Source: Paramecium pentaurelia
Taxonomy: Eukaryota; Ciliophora; Oligohymenophorea; Peniculida; Parameciidae
NCBI GenBank assembly: GCA_905183005.1
Contig: CAJJDO010000085.1
Location: forward strand, 376,470 to 440,469
Length of the DNA: 64,000 nt
Direction of reading: 5' to 3'
The notes under the pieces are model-generated. The model had not been told where the DNA came from. It did no database searches and saw only the letters and a program-made list of their open reading frames with translations. Below, piece by piece: positions 33,038-46,468 of the stretch. Positions within the stretch are counted from its first letter, which is position 1. Each line of letters begins with the position of its first letter. The position numbers were made by a program, and so were the translations under genes.

Positions 33038-35989
33038 TCATTATTATTATTTATACATTTTATCGCAAATGGAAGAATCTGGTAAAGTATTTGGTTAAAC
33101 AGTATGTCGTTACCAAAATTTGGATTCATCTTTCTTTTCCCAAAAGTGATTAATAGGTGTACTTGATTCAGGGCCAATTTTACCATTCATACAAAAGGAA
33201 AGCCATATGAGTAAATCAGGAGTAGTATCAATTTCAGCTGATAAAGTATGAGGCATTTCATGTATATGTGGATAAGGATTCTTCTTTGAATAAATTGAGA
33301 CTTTAGGTTATGCTTTTTAAAATTCTGCTATTTCTTATTATAATTCTGCTTATAATTTTGCTACAAGAGATAAACCTTTATTGTTAACAACTTCTATAAT
33401 ATCAGAATTGATGGGGAGATGTCTAACAAAAAAAATATAATTAAATTATATTATCTTTTCTAGAGTTATAACTCTTGAAATTTAATTTTTGCTTTTTGGA
33501 TTAGATGTGAATTTCATAAAGGAACATTCTGAAAAGAAAAAGCCAACACTACATTATTAATTCTTATTTAAGAGTACATTTGAACCTAATTCTAAATTTA
33601 ATTTAGGATTTTAATGCCAAAGTAATACTTTCATTTCTTATTGATCTGTAAGTGATTTTGCTAATGGAACATGGAATATATTTTATTTGAATGGCTTTAA
33701 ATGATCAGACTAAATATAAATTTATTGTGAGTACAATTAAACAATTAAACATATATCCATCTTATCTAATAATAAGATTGAAAGTTTATCTTTTGTCTTT
33801 CATCTAAACATTATATATACTAATCATTCCTGTAGAATTAGTATGAGTAATTCTAATAGGATAATATATATTTTGATTTAATTCCTAACATTTATCCACA
33901 TCTTGGTACATTGTAACTGTTGCTCCAACAATAGGTTCAAATGTTTCAGCATCACTAACAATTAAAGTTACTGTAGTATACTATCCTAAACTTTCTTCTT
34001 CACTTGTTTCATCTAAATCCTTATGATTTCTTTTATTATGAGAAAGTTAAGGTAATTTAACAGTTCTAATTAAATCAAATTCTTTTTCTTAATATTAAAT
34101 CATTTATTCAAAAATAATTTCTTTTTCTTTTGTTTAAAATTTAACAATTGCTTCTTTATCTGAAGGATGACATATATATACTTTTGAATTCAATAATTAA
34201 TTTATAGGTCCTTCTAAACCTTCAAAACATAATTTATCAGTAGTTTATTCACCATTTAATGCTTTTTAAAGAACATATGGATCATATGCATGATTACCAA
34301 AAATTGCTATTTCTTAATCTTGAAATGTTGGTAATAATTAAAAAATTCCATTTTATGATTCTAAACAAGCATGAAATCCCATTCTAGAACATTTTGCTTA
34401 ACCTGCACAAGCATTATGATCAAAATGAACTTTAAATGCTTTATTATGTTAATCTCTCACTTCTTAACATTATGGTATTGAAGATAATGGTGTTAAATTA
34501 GTAAAATATTTTGGTTCTAAATTTATTTAATCCTTATAATTAAATTCTGGTAATTTTATTGGTACTTTCTAATTATATTTTATAGACAAATAAATTCCAA
34601 GAATAATTGAAAATAATGCCAAAACTATTTATACTATATATTATGTTTATGAATAAACAGATGGTCCAGCCTTTATAACATTTGGTTCTTAAAGAGCTAT
34701 ATCAAAACAATGACCTGCTGCTATAAATCCTAAAAATGCAGTCAATATTGAATAAAAAAAATATTGTTTATAAAATAGAGTTCTTTCTTCACTTACTAAA
34801 TAACAACAAGACAAATTCATACAAGCTAATTGATTCCTTTTTTCTGAATTTGGTTTATCTACTTCATTTTCCCATACTATTCCAACCTCATCTTATGAAC
34901 AATACATATCAAAATAATTACTACCTTATATATTCACTGTCTTATATTTAGCTGGACATCCTATTGAATCTATATATGTTTAAGAGAATGTTTAAATTGT
35001 TGATTTACAATCTTTCTTCAATTCTTAAATAGATTAACTTGAAGCATATAAGAAATTTAAAGAATTTGATATTAAAAATACACTAGCCACCATTATTAAA
35101 AGGAAAGGTAAAAAATAAAATTTCACTTTTGGAAATACTTCTTATTATATTGATCTTTATTCAAACAATGTAAATAAAGAAAATATTAAACCTATTAAAC
35201 AAGTCCAAAATATTGATGTATGTGCTCCCTTTGCTTTCTCCATACTTTCTTTATCTACTATCCCACCTAATTTTGATGGTAAATAATTTGTATCTCCTAT
35301 TGTTATACAACACATAAAGATAAATCTTTAATCATAATTATAATTTTACATTGTCAAAAACCAACCTAATAAAGATGGCAAATTCATTGGTTAAAATTCT
35401 AGATGGTATGATACTTTAGTATAATAAGCTAAAAGCACTAAATCCACTAAAATTAGTATCAATTAAGATAAAACAATAATGAAAGCTTCCTTTTAAGCTG
35501 TATTTACTGGAACTCCTTAAGCAGCCATTAAAGCCCATGAATATCCTTCATTTTCTAATATGCCAAAGAAACAACTTGCATATAATGCTATTAAAATGAA
35601 ACTAATAACATAGATCAAGCCTTCAATATGCCAAGCTTGCAAAGGCATTTATTCATCATTCTTATCCTACAAATTTAAATTTTTATACATTACTTTCTTA
35701 TAAAAATTGTATCCCTTATGACTCCAATATAAAACCACCAAACTGATCAAAAGAAAAAAGATACTCGTAATTCCTAAAATCAATTATGGTTTATTCAAAG
35801 AAAAGAGTGTAAACGGTATTATTATTTACCATATTGAAACTAAGGTAGCACCTGCAGACGCCCAAGATAACATATCAAAATGATAAATCTATTCATTTAA
35901 TATCTATATTTATTTACTTTATCCTACTTAGTTAATTGAATCCCTTTTTAAATGATTGGAGCTTCTTCCTGTTATTTTGATAAATTCAT
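33038..35989 (-). CDS. Eight-TM membrane protein with C-terminal TTR-like beta domain
   Basis: Two introns (29 nt near the start, 25 nt near 33718) give about 960 residues. Start MNLSKQQEEAPIIQKGIQLT is followed by about eight hydrophobic segments, e.g. LVSIWQIIIPFTLFSL, LILGITSIFFLLISLVVLYW, LIYVISFILIALYASCFFGI, SQLILILVDLVLLAYY, FWTCLIGLIFSLFTLF and FSIILGIYLSIKYN. The C-terminal third has a beta-sandwich resembling carboxypeptidase-regulatory/TTR folds (TVTLIVSDAETFEPIVGATV; TGMISIYNVQ). Between TM7-8 and this domain are several His and Cys (HFDHNACAGQAKCSRMGFHA). I do not recognise the family; a surface sensor or transporter is possible. Confidence 0.75.
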
Positions 35990-36189
35990 TTTATATAATT
36001 CAAATAATAAAAGTTAATTTTTCAAACAATCTCATTTTTTTTTTGTTAATAATTAACTTTCATCAAATAATATAATCATATGATTCAATCTTAAAACAAT
36101 CCTATGATATATATTTTACATAATAAAAAGAAAGATAAATATTTTATTTATCAATATATTAAAATTTGTAATTAACAGTTAATTTTTTA

Positions 36190-37739
36190 ATGATTCGATT
36201 TGGAAAATCACCATAACATATTTAAAAGAACCCAAAAAAACCAGATAATTTAGAAATTCTTACTTTATTAGATAATTGTACATGTAATTAATATATTATA
36301 AATTAGTAATTTTTAAGGATGATAGAATAGCATTAAGAAATATGGTAAAAGAAGGTAATCAAGATGTTATAGCAATACTGAATCACTATAAAAAGGGCAA
36401 TAATCTTAAAGATTTATCAACTGATTTAAGGAAATATCTTAGAAGGAAAGGAGATAAGGAAAATGAAAAAGTTCTCACTTGCCAATCTCCTACATCAAAC
36501 AGAATTTAAAAAGTTTAACAATTATAACTTTAACCATTACATGATAGTTAAAAGAAATCATGTCCTGATTTATGGAAACCTGTTGAATAACAATCTCCAA
36601 AAACAATTAATTTAGGTAAAACTAATCAATTTGTTAATGATGTTCAATATTCAGAAATTGTACTTTCAGATAGAAATCAAAATGAATCTAAAGATATAGA
36701 ATAAACTTATTTTTAAACTAATGTCTCTTAATAATATGCATTTCATCAACCAACTTAATTAGACCATTCTTAATAATAGAGCAGTTAATTATAAAATAGT
36801 TAACAACATTAAATTTAAGATTAAGATATTGATATCAATGAAGAAGATGATATACAATCTGAATCTTCAAACGAAAGTATATTAAATTAGATTTCTCAAC
36901 CTCCTCCTTTAATTTAAGATATTACTCCAAAAAATGAAGTAAAACCATCTTAATTATTTCAAAGTGGTCATTCAACCTATATATAAATAAATACTGCCTA
37001 ATCTTATCTTTAACCACTATTAACAATCTAAGATAAATCACCAAATCCTCTTAAATCATAAGAAACTTAAAATAAAATTATTGTCAATGATTCCCAAAAA
37101 TATTATAGTTTTTACAATTATTAAGATTATCAATAAGTAGCTCAACCATAATATAAACATTTATTCACACATTGGCCATCTCTATTACATAAACTAGATC
37201 AACCTGAATTTGTTCCAAATTTTAGAGTAGTTCCTTATATTAATGCTACTCCTGAATAAATATTTACTATTCTCTTTCCAAATTCAGGTAGAGTCAAAAT
37301 TAGTTATTATGCATTTGAAAACTAATTAAAACATAATTTATTATAAATTGATAGAGACTCTCTCTTTAAAGAATTAGATAAGGATTAAGATGATTGGATA
37401 AATTATAGTGAAACTGGTGTTATTCTAGAAGGTTTGTGTTTATAAGTAGAATAACCAAAAAATTGTGTAAAAGTAATTTTTGAAACTTTGAAATCTACTC
37501 CAACCATTCCAAATACTTTAAGTCTTTCAGATCTTGAACTATTTGAAAAAAAAACAGATTTTCAGTTTGCAAGATAGTATATAATATATATATAATTAAG
37601 ATTAATGTAAGAAGTAGATGGAAATTAAAAAGGATATTTAACTTATTGGGATTTATATATGCATCGTGACATATTTCTAATGGAAAGATTATGTTAAATA
37701 GTTTCATCAATTACAGGTGCCACTCATTCACACTATTGA
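36190..37739 (+). CDS. Gln-rich protein with two C-terminal EF-hand-like loops
   Basis: One intron (36284-36306, 23 nt) gives about 508 residues. N-terminus MIRFGKSPQHIQKNPKKPDN continues with a helical segment (DDRIALRNMVKEGNQDVIAI), then a 250-residue Gln/Ser/Pro-rich middle. The folded C-terminus contains KHLFTHWPSLLHKLDQPEFV and two loops: DKDQDDWINYSE fits the 12-residue EF-hand pattern (D at 1, 3, 5; I at 8; E at 12), and DGNQKGYLTYWD is a weaker match ending in Asp. A calcium sensor or B''-like phosphatase subunit is possible; this is inference. It ends at HSHY. Confidence 0.65.
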
Positions 37740-37764
37740 AATTATTATTAATATTTATAATTTA

Positions 37765-38055
37765 ATGGATTATTGGACACTTAGTGGGGGTATAGCTTGC
37801 AGAAATGGTTGGTCTTGTCGTGCCTGCAAATAAAATATTTATAAAGGACAAGAAATCTTAGTTAGAGAAGGTCGAAAATTGAGGTTCCATTTTCATAAAG
37901 GTTGTTTTCAAGGAAATGGAGATCCAAGAACTCAAAATGAATCAACCTACTTTAATTAATAAAGATATGGTAAAATATCTGATAAAGCTCCTGAAGTTAA
38001 AGGGTAGGGTAAATGGAGTGTTAGTAGTTATGGCTATTAACCAAGCTTTAAATGA
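37765..38055 (+). CDS. Small PARP-type zinc-finger-like protein
   Basis: A 96-residue frame with no intron, 26 bp after the previous gene. It reads CRACKQNIYKGQEILVREGR then FHFHKGC: a C-x2-C-x22-H-x2-C site. The I.KGQ..V.......FH..C spacing resembles PARP-type or similar treble-clef fingers, with a shorter loop than in PARP1. The C-terminal half is polar and basic (DKAPEVKGQGKWSVSSYGY). It may bind nucleic acid or act as a small adaptor; no role is assigned. Its stop is 21 bp from the stop of the convergent gene. Confidence 0.65.
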
Positions 38056-38076
38056 TAATATTAGTTTATTAGATAT

Positions 38077-40632
38077 TCATTTTAAATAACTTGGAATTTG
38101 TAGATGTTTACCTTCAATACTTGGTTCTATTTTTCTTTTTTAAATATTTTATATTGGAACTCCTTAATCCTTAATTATTGTATAATTTTTTAATTGTAAT
38201 TTTTGTTTTTCTCTAAATAATTCTTAATAAAACTAAAATGGACTAGTAGGTAAAAATCCAAATCCTAAACTAATATTTTATTAAATTTGTTATTATTCTG
38301 AATAAATCGTTTTATTTTAAGACTTCAATTTAGATGCTTAATACAGAGTTAAGTTTTGATTATTAATAAATTAATTAGGAATATTAAATTATTATTTCTT
38401 ATTATTTTAACTAAGACTCCTTCTTTTTGTTACAGAAGTAGCTCTTGAATCTCCTTCATCTCTCAATATTACTAAAACATCTTATTAAAGAGAGTTTTGT
38501 TCATTATCTCTAAATTATACACTTGGACTATTTTTATGTTAATTTGATATATAATCTGTATCAACTTAAGTTCCTTTATCAACATAATTTATTTCTTATA
38601 TCATAAGATGATCTTTCCTTCTGACCTTTTCAACCTATTTCTAGAATCCACTAGTAGTTGTATCTAATAATTATTATTAACTCTTTTTTTCCCTTTTCAC
38701 TGCTACATTTTCATTTTTATTATCTCTCTTTTGATTACTAATCTTAGGGGTATTAATTTATTAATATTAATTTTAAACTCTAATTGATTTTGGAGATTAA
38801 TTTGTATGATTTGAAGTTTTTTAAGTTCCTTTTATTTAAAATTTATTTTCAATATATGAATTAGTTAATTAATCTTTTGGACTAATAGCTTGATCTGTAA
38901 TTTGAAATTAAATTAGAGGAACTTCTGGGGACTATAATCTATGTTGTTAGTAATTACTATCCTCATTCAATTCCTATGACATAGCATATCTAATCTATAT
39001 TAATATTATAATAATACATCAAAAAATTCAGTAATTGTTTCAGCATCTCTTTTTAATTTACTTTAATGAATTATTTATTATGCAATTGCCAATTAAAAAA
39101 AGGTAATCAAACTAGATTGAATTTCTGGATCTTCATTTTATAAAAACTCTAAATTTATTCCACTTTTTAAAATTGATAACAAATTAATTTTTGATGGATA
39201 TCCTAATCTTTATAATATTGAAGAAAAAGGTTTGGATATTAATTTTATTGTAGTTTCATTATTTTAAATTTCCTATTTTAAAGCTTAGATTGTTTATGTT
39301 TACATCTATATAGTATTTTTATGCTTCTAAATCTCTAATTATTATTATTTACATTTGTATTCTATAATATTCTTTTCTTATTCAAATTTTATTATATTAT
39401 ATTAAGCTTATTAATAATTTTAAATCAATTTTTCATAATCTCTTATAGTAAATTCATCATTTACTTATTTTAAACATTGATTTATTCTTAATTTTAATTC
39501 ATACAAAGTATCTTCATCCTATTCTTATTCAAAAATCCTATAAAATTTAGAAAAATTCATCCATCTTGCAAATGCACATTTCATAGTTAGTTTTCTTATT
39601 AATTAAGGATCTGTTAAATCCTTTTATTGTATTTTTAGTTTCCTATCAAATTCTTAACTCAAATTTATTTATTATTCTTTTAATTTCTACTCTAAATACT
39701 CATTCAATTATTCCTATATTCTTATTGTGTTCTCCTCATAAGATATTTATAATTCTTCAATTATCTATTCTTTATTTTATATATCTTATTTTAAATTTGA
39801 TATAATTTGAATATTATCATCTATCATAATTTTTAATTATTCTTCATATTATTATTTTTATCTACAAAACATTCTACCTCCAGCTGAATTTTTAGAAATA
39901 AGTTCATCTATTTCCCTATAATTTATTCCATATCCTCCAATCTAATTTTCAAAAACTTAAAAAATTATCTTATTACCAACCTAATCTTATATTTGTTTCC
40001 AAATCTTATATGGATCTTTTTCAATTAGAAATAACATTTTAATAATTGACTAAAGGGTATTATTTTATAATAAAACTGCAATAGTTCTCTTATGTGATTC
40101 ACATTCAGTACTTAAAGCAGTTAATTCAATTTTATATCTTTAAACAGTTTATTAACATTATTTCTATAATTAATTGAATTTATCCTGTATATAATTCTAT
40201 AATTCAGGTTCTAATGCCTATTTTATATCAAAGTAATTAACCTCATAAAATTCAGTTTCTGGATTCTCTAATTACCTCAGAAACTTAAATAAAAAAGCAA
40301 ATATTTACCATTAATTTAAGATGTTGTATATCTTTTAAGTAGTTTGTGGTCATCTATAAAATTTATTCATCTCTTTTAGTTACTTTAAGGTTAGTTTCAT
40401 ATAATAATTGCTAAAGGTTATTTAACTAAGTTAGATCATTTTCAGTGATAGGAATATCAGTTGGTTTATGTTCTAGAGAATGGGTCTTATGTATTTTAGG
40501 TTTAGGTTTAATGATGGAATCAAATTCATCACTTGAACTCTATTCTCCTGATTAAAAACCTTCATTCATAAATAGATATTTGAAGTGGTTCTTATTTTAG
40601 ATAGAATTCAAATATTATTGAATATTAAACAT
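38077..40632 (-). CDS. Long coiled-coil protein, unrecognised
   Basis: Two introns (25 nt GTAAATATTTGC...TTTAAG; 23 nt GTATTATTATAATATTAATATAG) give about 835 residues. After a polar start (MFNIQQYLNSIQNKNHFKYL) the protein is almost all coiled coil to about residue 600 (KVTKRDEQILQMTTNYLKDI; EQLKIMIDDNIQIISNLKQD), with one more compact segment (KDPYKIWKQIQDQVGNKIIF; GGYGINYREIDELISKNSAG; GRMFCRQ). The last 230 residues are polar, Ser/Asn/Gln-rich. It resembles ciliary or basal-body coiled-coil proteins in composition only. It is divergent from the WD40 giant, 237 bp away. Confidence 0.7.
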
Positions 40633-40869
40633 GGTTTTATCTATTTCTGCAATTGTAAAATATTATTCAATATCATATTCTAATGGAATATGAAATATAT
40701 AAAGCATACAATCTTTTACAAACCTCACTATATTGGTTTCTAAAATATCCTATTTTAAATTTTAATTCCATACATTTATCTAAGAATATTATTCTAACTG
40801 TTATCTTAAAGTGTTACAAAGTTTTTCAATCAATTTTAACATTTAATTGTTTTTATATTAAAAAGTAAA

Positions 40870-43800
40870 ATGGAAACAGTACTTTAAGAAAGTATACTTG
40901 CATTAACTTTTAATCATGAGAGAAGCAGTATTATCTATTTGGCACAACCAAGTTTCTAAGGTGAAAATCCAATAAATGAATTGATTGAATTGGATTTACA
41001 CAATCAAACTGTATTGGAGAGGTAAATAATAATAATTGATATTAGATATATCATTTCAAAGTAATTACCAAATCAACCTCCATTTATGCTTATCACTTCA
41101 AGAAGGAAAGGATATTTAATATTGGCATTTTAGCCATCTTTAATGGAAATATGGTAATTAGGGAATAGTGCACAAGGATTTAATTAATCAATTTGGTCAG
41201 GTGAAACAAAAGGAAGAAGTGGATATGAAATCTAACATGCTGATGTGAGCAATTTGGATGTAAGTTTTGCATTTAATTACTTAAAAAGGGTATTCTCTTC
41301 TTCAGCGCTATAGATCAAAGAAATATTTATTGTGCAAATATTGATGACACAATCTAATCTAATGGACCTGAATTAATATTAAGTAAATTGAGATTACCTG
41401 AACGAGTTAATGTTAATGATTTGAAATGCCATCCTACTGATTATAAAATATGCAGTGCATGTTCAGATGGATTAGTAAGAGTATGGAATTAAACTACTTA
41501 TACTTAATTAAATAGTATACAAGATGAACATAATATTATAATATCACTTTCATTTTAATAGGATGGTTAAAAGTTGTTATGTGGATGTGATAATGGAAAA
41601 GTATTAATTATTAATAAATATTAGATTTTATGTTATGATGCTAAAACTTTAGGAGATAGAAATATATTATTAGCTATTTATTAATTAGAATAGAATCATA
41701 ATAATGGTATATTATGTTTACATTGGGTAAATTATAATGGAGCTATTAATTGTAATTAATTTTTGGCTTATCTCTATGATGGAAATATCAAATTATTGAA
41801 TATCAAATTACTTGTACCTTAAGATATGATCAGAGATCAGAAAGTATCTAAATCAAAAAAATAAGAACTTTTTGGAAGTATTAAAGAAATTTAAAATCTA
41901 TAATCCATTAAAAATGATCTAAAATACAATGCATAAAGATAATAACCAAATATTGGATTATCTAAATTCATATAAATACATCCTTATGCAAATTTTGTTA
42001 GTCTTAATTCCATCAAGACATTACCAGATTAAACTCTACAAAGCTAAATATTCTATTAATATAAAACATAGATTATTCTACTCAATGATAATACTAATCT
42101 CTTAGCTGAATATCCAGTCTGTTCATAATAATATTAATATTCCTTTTAAGAACTCTTTCCAGATGATAAAAATAGAATCTTAACCTAAAGATATCTTTAT
42201 TATATTGATTAACACACAATGGAAATAAAATAATATTGTTTAGCTAAAGGAATATTAAAATCAATTGCTAATTTACGTTAGATGATTTTAGTAGAAAATC
42301 CTATCTTCTATTAATTAAGTGTAAGACCAAACTCTCTTAAATTTGCTTAAAGAACATAATTTCTCTTGAGTTATAAAATTGAAACTACATATAGATGTTG
42401 TACAGTAATGTCTAATGATGGAGTATTATCAGATAATTTAAAAGAATATCCTGCTCGATTTTCTATGTTCTTAGGTTAAGAATGTTGGTCTAATCCTCCA
42501 TTATTTTTATTGTATGAGGATAGATCAAGTTATAGTATAATATTTGAAGATACATTACCTTAAGAGGAAGATATGTTAAAATTATTGAATAAATAAGATA
42601 AAGATAAATTACAAAATTAAATGAAACAATCATTAAATTTAAAAGTTTAAAGAATGTTTTGGACACCTTTGAGATCAGGTTTTGTTGTAATATATTAACC
42701 AATGAATGAGAATATTTTAAAATTTAGTAGAAATAGAAATTCAGACAATAATCTCTTAGATTTACTCATGTAAAGTGGTTCTGAAATGAGTTTCAAATTT
42801 GGAAATGATGAATAAGTAACAGATCTAGTTTGGTAGAAGGATCAAAATATAGGAGCTATAGTTACAATTCATAATGTTTATATAGTAGATGATAGTTTGA
42901 GTACTCTGAAATTAATATCACTTCAACCACAAGTTAATAAAAAGTAAGTACAATAATCATATAAATTAGAAATCGAATTCTTCTTACATATTGGATGGCT
43001 TAAACTTTAATTTTATAAACAAAATTTCATATTCTTTATGTTTTACTCAATGGAACTTGTGCTTCTATTTAATCAATTGATAATTATGAGGAAAAGAATG
43101 TACTTTCTGCTTTGTTATGGGATAGAATGATTTTATTATGTTAAAGGTAAATGAATTATTATATCAATAGTCATTCTAAAAAATAAAATAATATTGAAAT
43201 CAAAACTAAATCGATCAATATCCTATAACCTATTATATAAGGATACATACATAATAAAAGATTTTTTAATTAAGAAGTTGATGAATCTACTATTACAAAA
43301 TTGTTATTGACATTTGCAAATCCAAATATAGATTATTCACTCATTAAAGATTTAGAATAGTAAAAATAACACATTATCATAAAGATTCGTTTCATGTGCC
43401 AAGTTTATTATTTAACTAGATGATTGCAATTAATTTACAAAACATTAAAAAGCTAAATTTTTCATGAATACCTTAGATCATGAAAATTTAAATGAGACAT
43501 TGTTTGGTAGTGGGGGAATTGTAAATAATGATGATTTGTAATAGCAATTAATCAAAAAAATTAAGGATAGAAGATTTGAATACTTATAAATTTTACTTTA
43601 ATAAGCAAAATAATTCTATCTTATGACATTTTAATATAGGATAGCTGCAGAAATAGATGCCATTCTTAATAAATAACCTAATTTTATTATTTAAATCTTA
43701 AAAAGATAGAAATAAATAGATAAAATTGATTAATATTTGACTAAAGAATATACTACACATGATGAAGCAATTTAATTGGCACACAAAGTCTAAAATTAAG

Positions 43801-45505
43801 GCAATATGTTCTTTCGAGATAATATTAAATAACTAATAGAATTTTTGACTCAATAATAACAATAGATTAAAAATAATTAAGATATGCAAAATATGCTACC
43901 TTCTTATTATTTTACTGATTACTTATTGGATAAATTATAATAAATATAAAATATGAAATCCTTATAATGTAAAGTTGAATTTGGAAAGGATAAATTCAAT
44001 TTAATTTATGAGGATATCAGAAATGATGAAGATGAAGAGGAATCAGTTGTTGATAATAAGGTTATAAGAATATTTGATAGATTGACTTATGATACTATTG
44101 GATTCTTTTTAGGTGTAGGTGGACAACCTTAATCTTAATAAGTAAATAATATTTTTGATGCTAAAAATGATGATGATAAATAAAAATAAGATTAATAATA
44201 TGATTTCAATGATAATAGTACTAAAGAATTCTAAGAACTTTTAATATATTGGAGAATAGATGAAGGTAAAGGAAATAAAATAGGAGATTATGGAAATTAC
44301 AATTGTGTTGGTGATATATATGTAAATAAAGAAATAAGTTCAGAAACAGAAAATTTATGGGAAAAATTAGAAGAAAGTGATCCAATGGATTACTAAGATC
44401 TTTGGGGAAATGTTTGTAATGCATAATAGGGTTTTGAATTAGGTCCTTAAGCAGGAATTTAAACAAGAAAAAAGAATTATTGGAAAAAGAATAAACTGTC
44501 AGATTTTACAATTGAAATGTGGATTAAACCATTATAATCATCTGGATAAATATTACAAGTTGATTAAAATTTAATACTTAATATTAATGAGTTGAATATT
44601 GAAGTTATTGTTGATGGTTCAATTGTATAATTCAATATTGATGAAAATGATGAATATAATCCAATGAATTAACCATAAATTAAAGTCAATTTTTGGAATC
44701 ATATTTGTTTATCATACGAATAATCAGCATCTGTATTATATTTATACATAGCAGCTAAATATTAATTTAGTTGTCAGGAGCTTGAAATTTCTAATGAACT
44801 TTTTAAGAATAAAAATTTAATTTTGGGACAAGCATCATAAGAACCTAATCCCAAATATCCTATTATCAAGTGTATGATAACTGAATTCAGATTTTGGAAA
44901 TAAAAATTTTAACTAAAAGAAGTTAGAGATGGTTATAGATAACCTTTGCCTATTGTTCATGAGAAATAAAAAGAAATAAAAATTGATATTAAATAAGAAT
45001 TTAAACCTAAACCTACTACTGGATTAAATGCATTTCAAGGATTGAAATTAGATTTTGCATTAGAACCAATTGAGGAAAAGCCAATTAAAGAAGTTTAACA
45101 AGAAGATGATGGATAAAATGTTTAATAAATAGAACAATCCAATTCTGATTTTGGCTGGTTTGGAGGATCATAGCCAAATTAATCTTAGAATCCCAATAAT
45201 TTTGAATTTGATAGCAATTTCAATGCTTTTGCTTAAGCAGCTGTTCCTTAAGTTTAATAAGGAGAGTGGGGAAGTGACTTTAACGAATTTGCAACTTTTG
45301 ATTAAACCTAATCTAAATCTGCAAATAACTCTTTGAAAAATGATTTTTCTACTTTTGTAAGTGACCCTTAATAATTTCAATAAACATAGCCATAGTAGAA
45401 AAATAAAGAAGAGCCAAAGTAATAATAATAATAAAAGTAGAAATAAGAATAATTAAAGGTTTAATAATAATAATCAGTTCCTCAATAAATTGAGAAATAA
45501 TAGTC

Positions 45506-45570
<65 letters not shown>

Positions 45571-46377
45571 CATAATAACAATAATAATAATAATAATAAT
45601 AACAATAATAATAATCATTATAATAAATACCTCAAAAGAATTCAATTCAAGAAATTCAACAGATTGTTGATTAAGCTGTAAAACATTTTGGATTAAAATA
45701 AACAAAAGAAGGAGTTGAGAATCTGACCAAGGCCTTTTTAAAGTTGAATGAATATTTATAAGGAAATAAAGATAAGCTATAAAGAGTATAAACTTAATTT
45801 TATAATTTAGATTTAAAAATTTATTGTCCATTGTGCTTAATATAGATTTGCTTTTTAATTGCTTATTGGAATAAATTAAATGCATGAGAAAGGTAATTTT
45901 AAGAAAGAAATTTATATGCATTTGATATTGATACATCAAAATATTATTCCAAGTCATAAATTACATTGGATTATTTAATCAATATTTATTTGCATTGAAT
46001 ATGAAAATACAGCACTTGCAGAAACATTACTTAATTAATTGAAATAGAGCTTAGATAAAGTAAAACTTACAGAAGAAGATGATTAATTATTAAAGGAGTG
46101 TGAATCAAAGTTAAGTAAAATACAAGATAAAAAGAATTCCGGATTATATAAGTTAACATGTCCAAATTGTAAAAGTCATTTTCCTTTTAAAGGAATAAAG
46201 AAATGTAATAAATGTAATAAAGACTTTTTAATTTGTCAATTTAAATTGTTATGCATATCTAAGGTTGATTGTCTAAGATGTAAGGCTTGTGAATCTGTTT
46301 TCAGCAAAGAATCATGTTAAGTAGGTTAAAAATGTCCATATTGTCATATTGATGTATTGAATATACCTGGTGCTTGA
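40870..46377 (+). CDS. WD40 / LamG-like / polyglutamine / zinc-ribbon protein
   Basis: About 1,790 residues after removing five introns of 24-29 nt. N-terminal WD40 propeller: NDLKCHPTDYKICSACSDGL then VRVWNQ, FQQDGQKLLCGCDNGK. A long helical middle follows, then a LamG-like jelly roll (LIYWRIDEGKGNKIGDYGNY; SDFTIEMWIKP; NFWNHICLSYEQSASVLYLY; MITEFRFWKQ), a low-complexity Asn/Phe/Gln region, a tract Q21-S-Q14 (45507-45614), an alpha-solenoid (YRFAFQLLIGINQMHEKGNF; ENTALAETLLNQLKQSLDKV) and a Cys-rich end with CxxC pairs (LTCPNCKSHFPF; KKCNKCNKDF; CLRCKACESVF; KCPYCHIDV). The order resembles coat or IFT-type scaffolds (propeller, solenoid, zinc end) with an inserted lectin-like fold. I know no named homologue. 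A 25-nt intron near 45788-45812 joins polyQ to the solenoid. Confidence 0.8.
45507..45614 (+). repeat. (TAA)n tract coding for polyglutamine
   Basis: In the frame of the WD40/LamG gene this is 21 TAA codons, one TCA, then 14 Gln codons, mostly TAA with two CAA. Read with the standard code it would give Asn or Ile runs in other frames or strands, which are artefacts. A near-pure (TAA)n of this length should vary in copy number. Confidence 0.9.
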
Positions 46378-46468
46378 TTTTGATTATTTTATTCATTATA
46401 TAACAATGCCTCTTATAATTTAATTTAATTTAATAAATATTTGTTAAGAGAAATCAAATTTAATATTA

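Noticed and set aside
45490..45681. Plus-strand poly-Asn ORF
   Set aside because: Same microsatellite read in a shifted frame; it has no other protein-like content.
45349..45957. Minus-strand ORF of about 200 residues with a long poly-Ile run
   Set aside because: It is the antisense of the TAA polyglutamine tract in the WD40/LamG gene; the plus frame has domains and proper introns.
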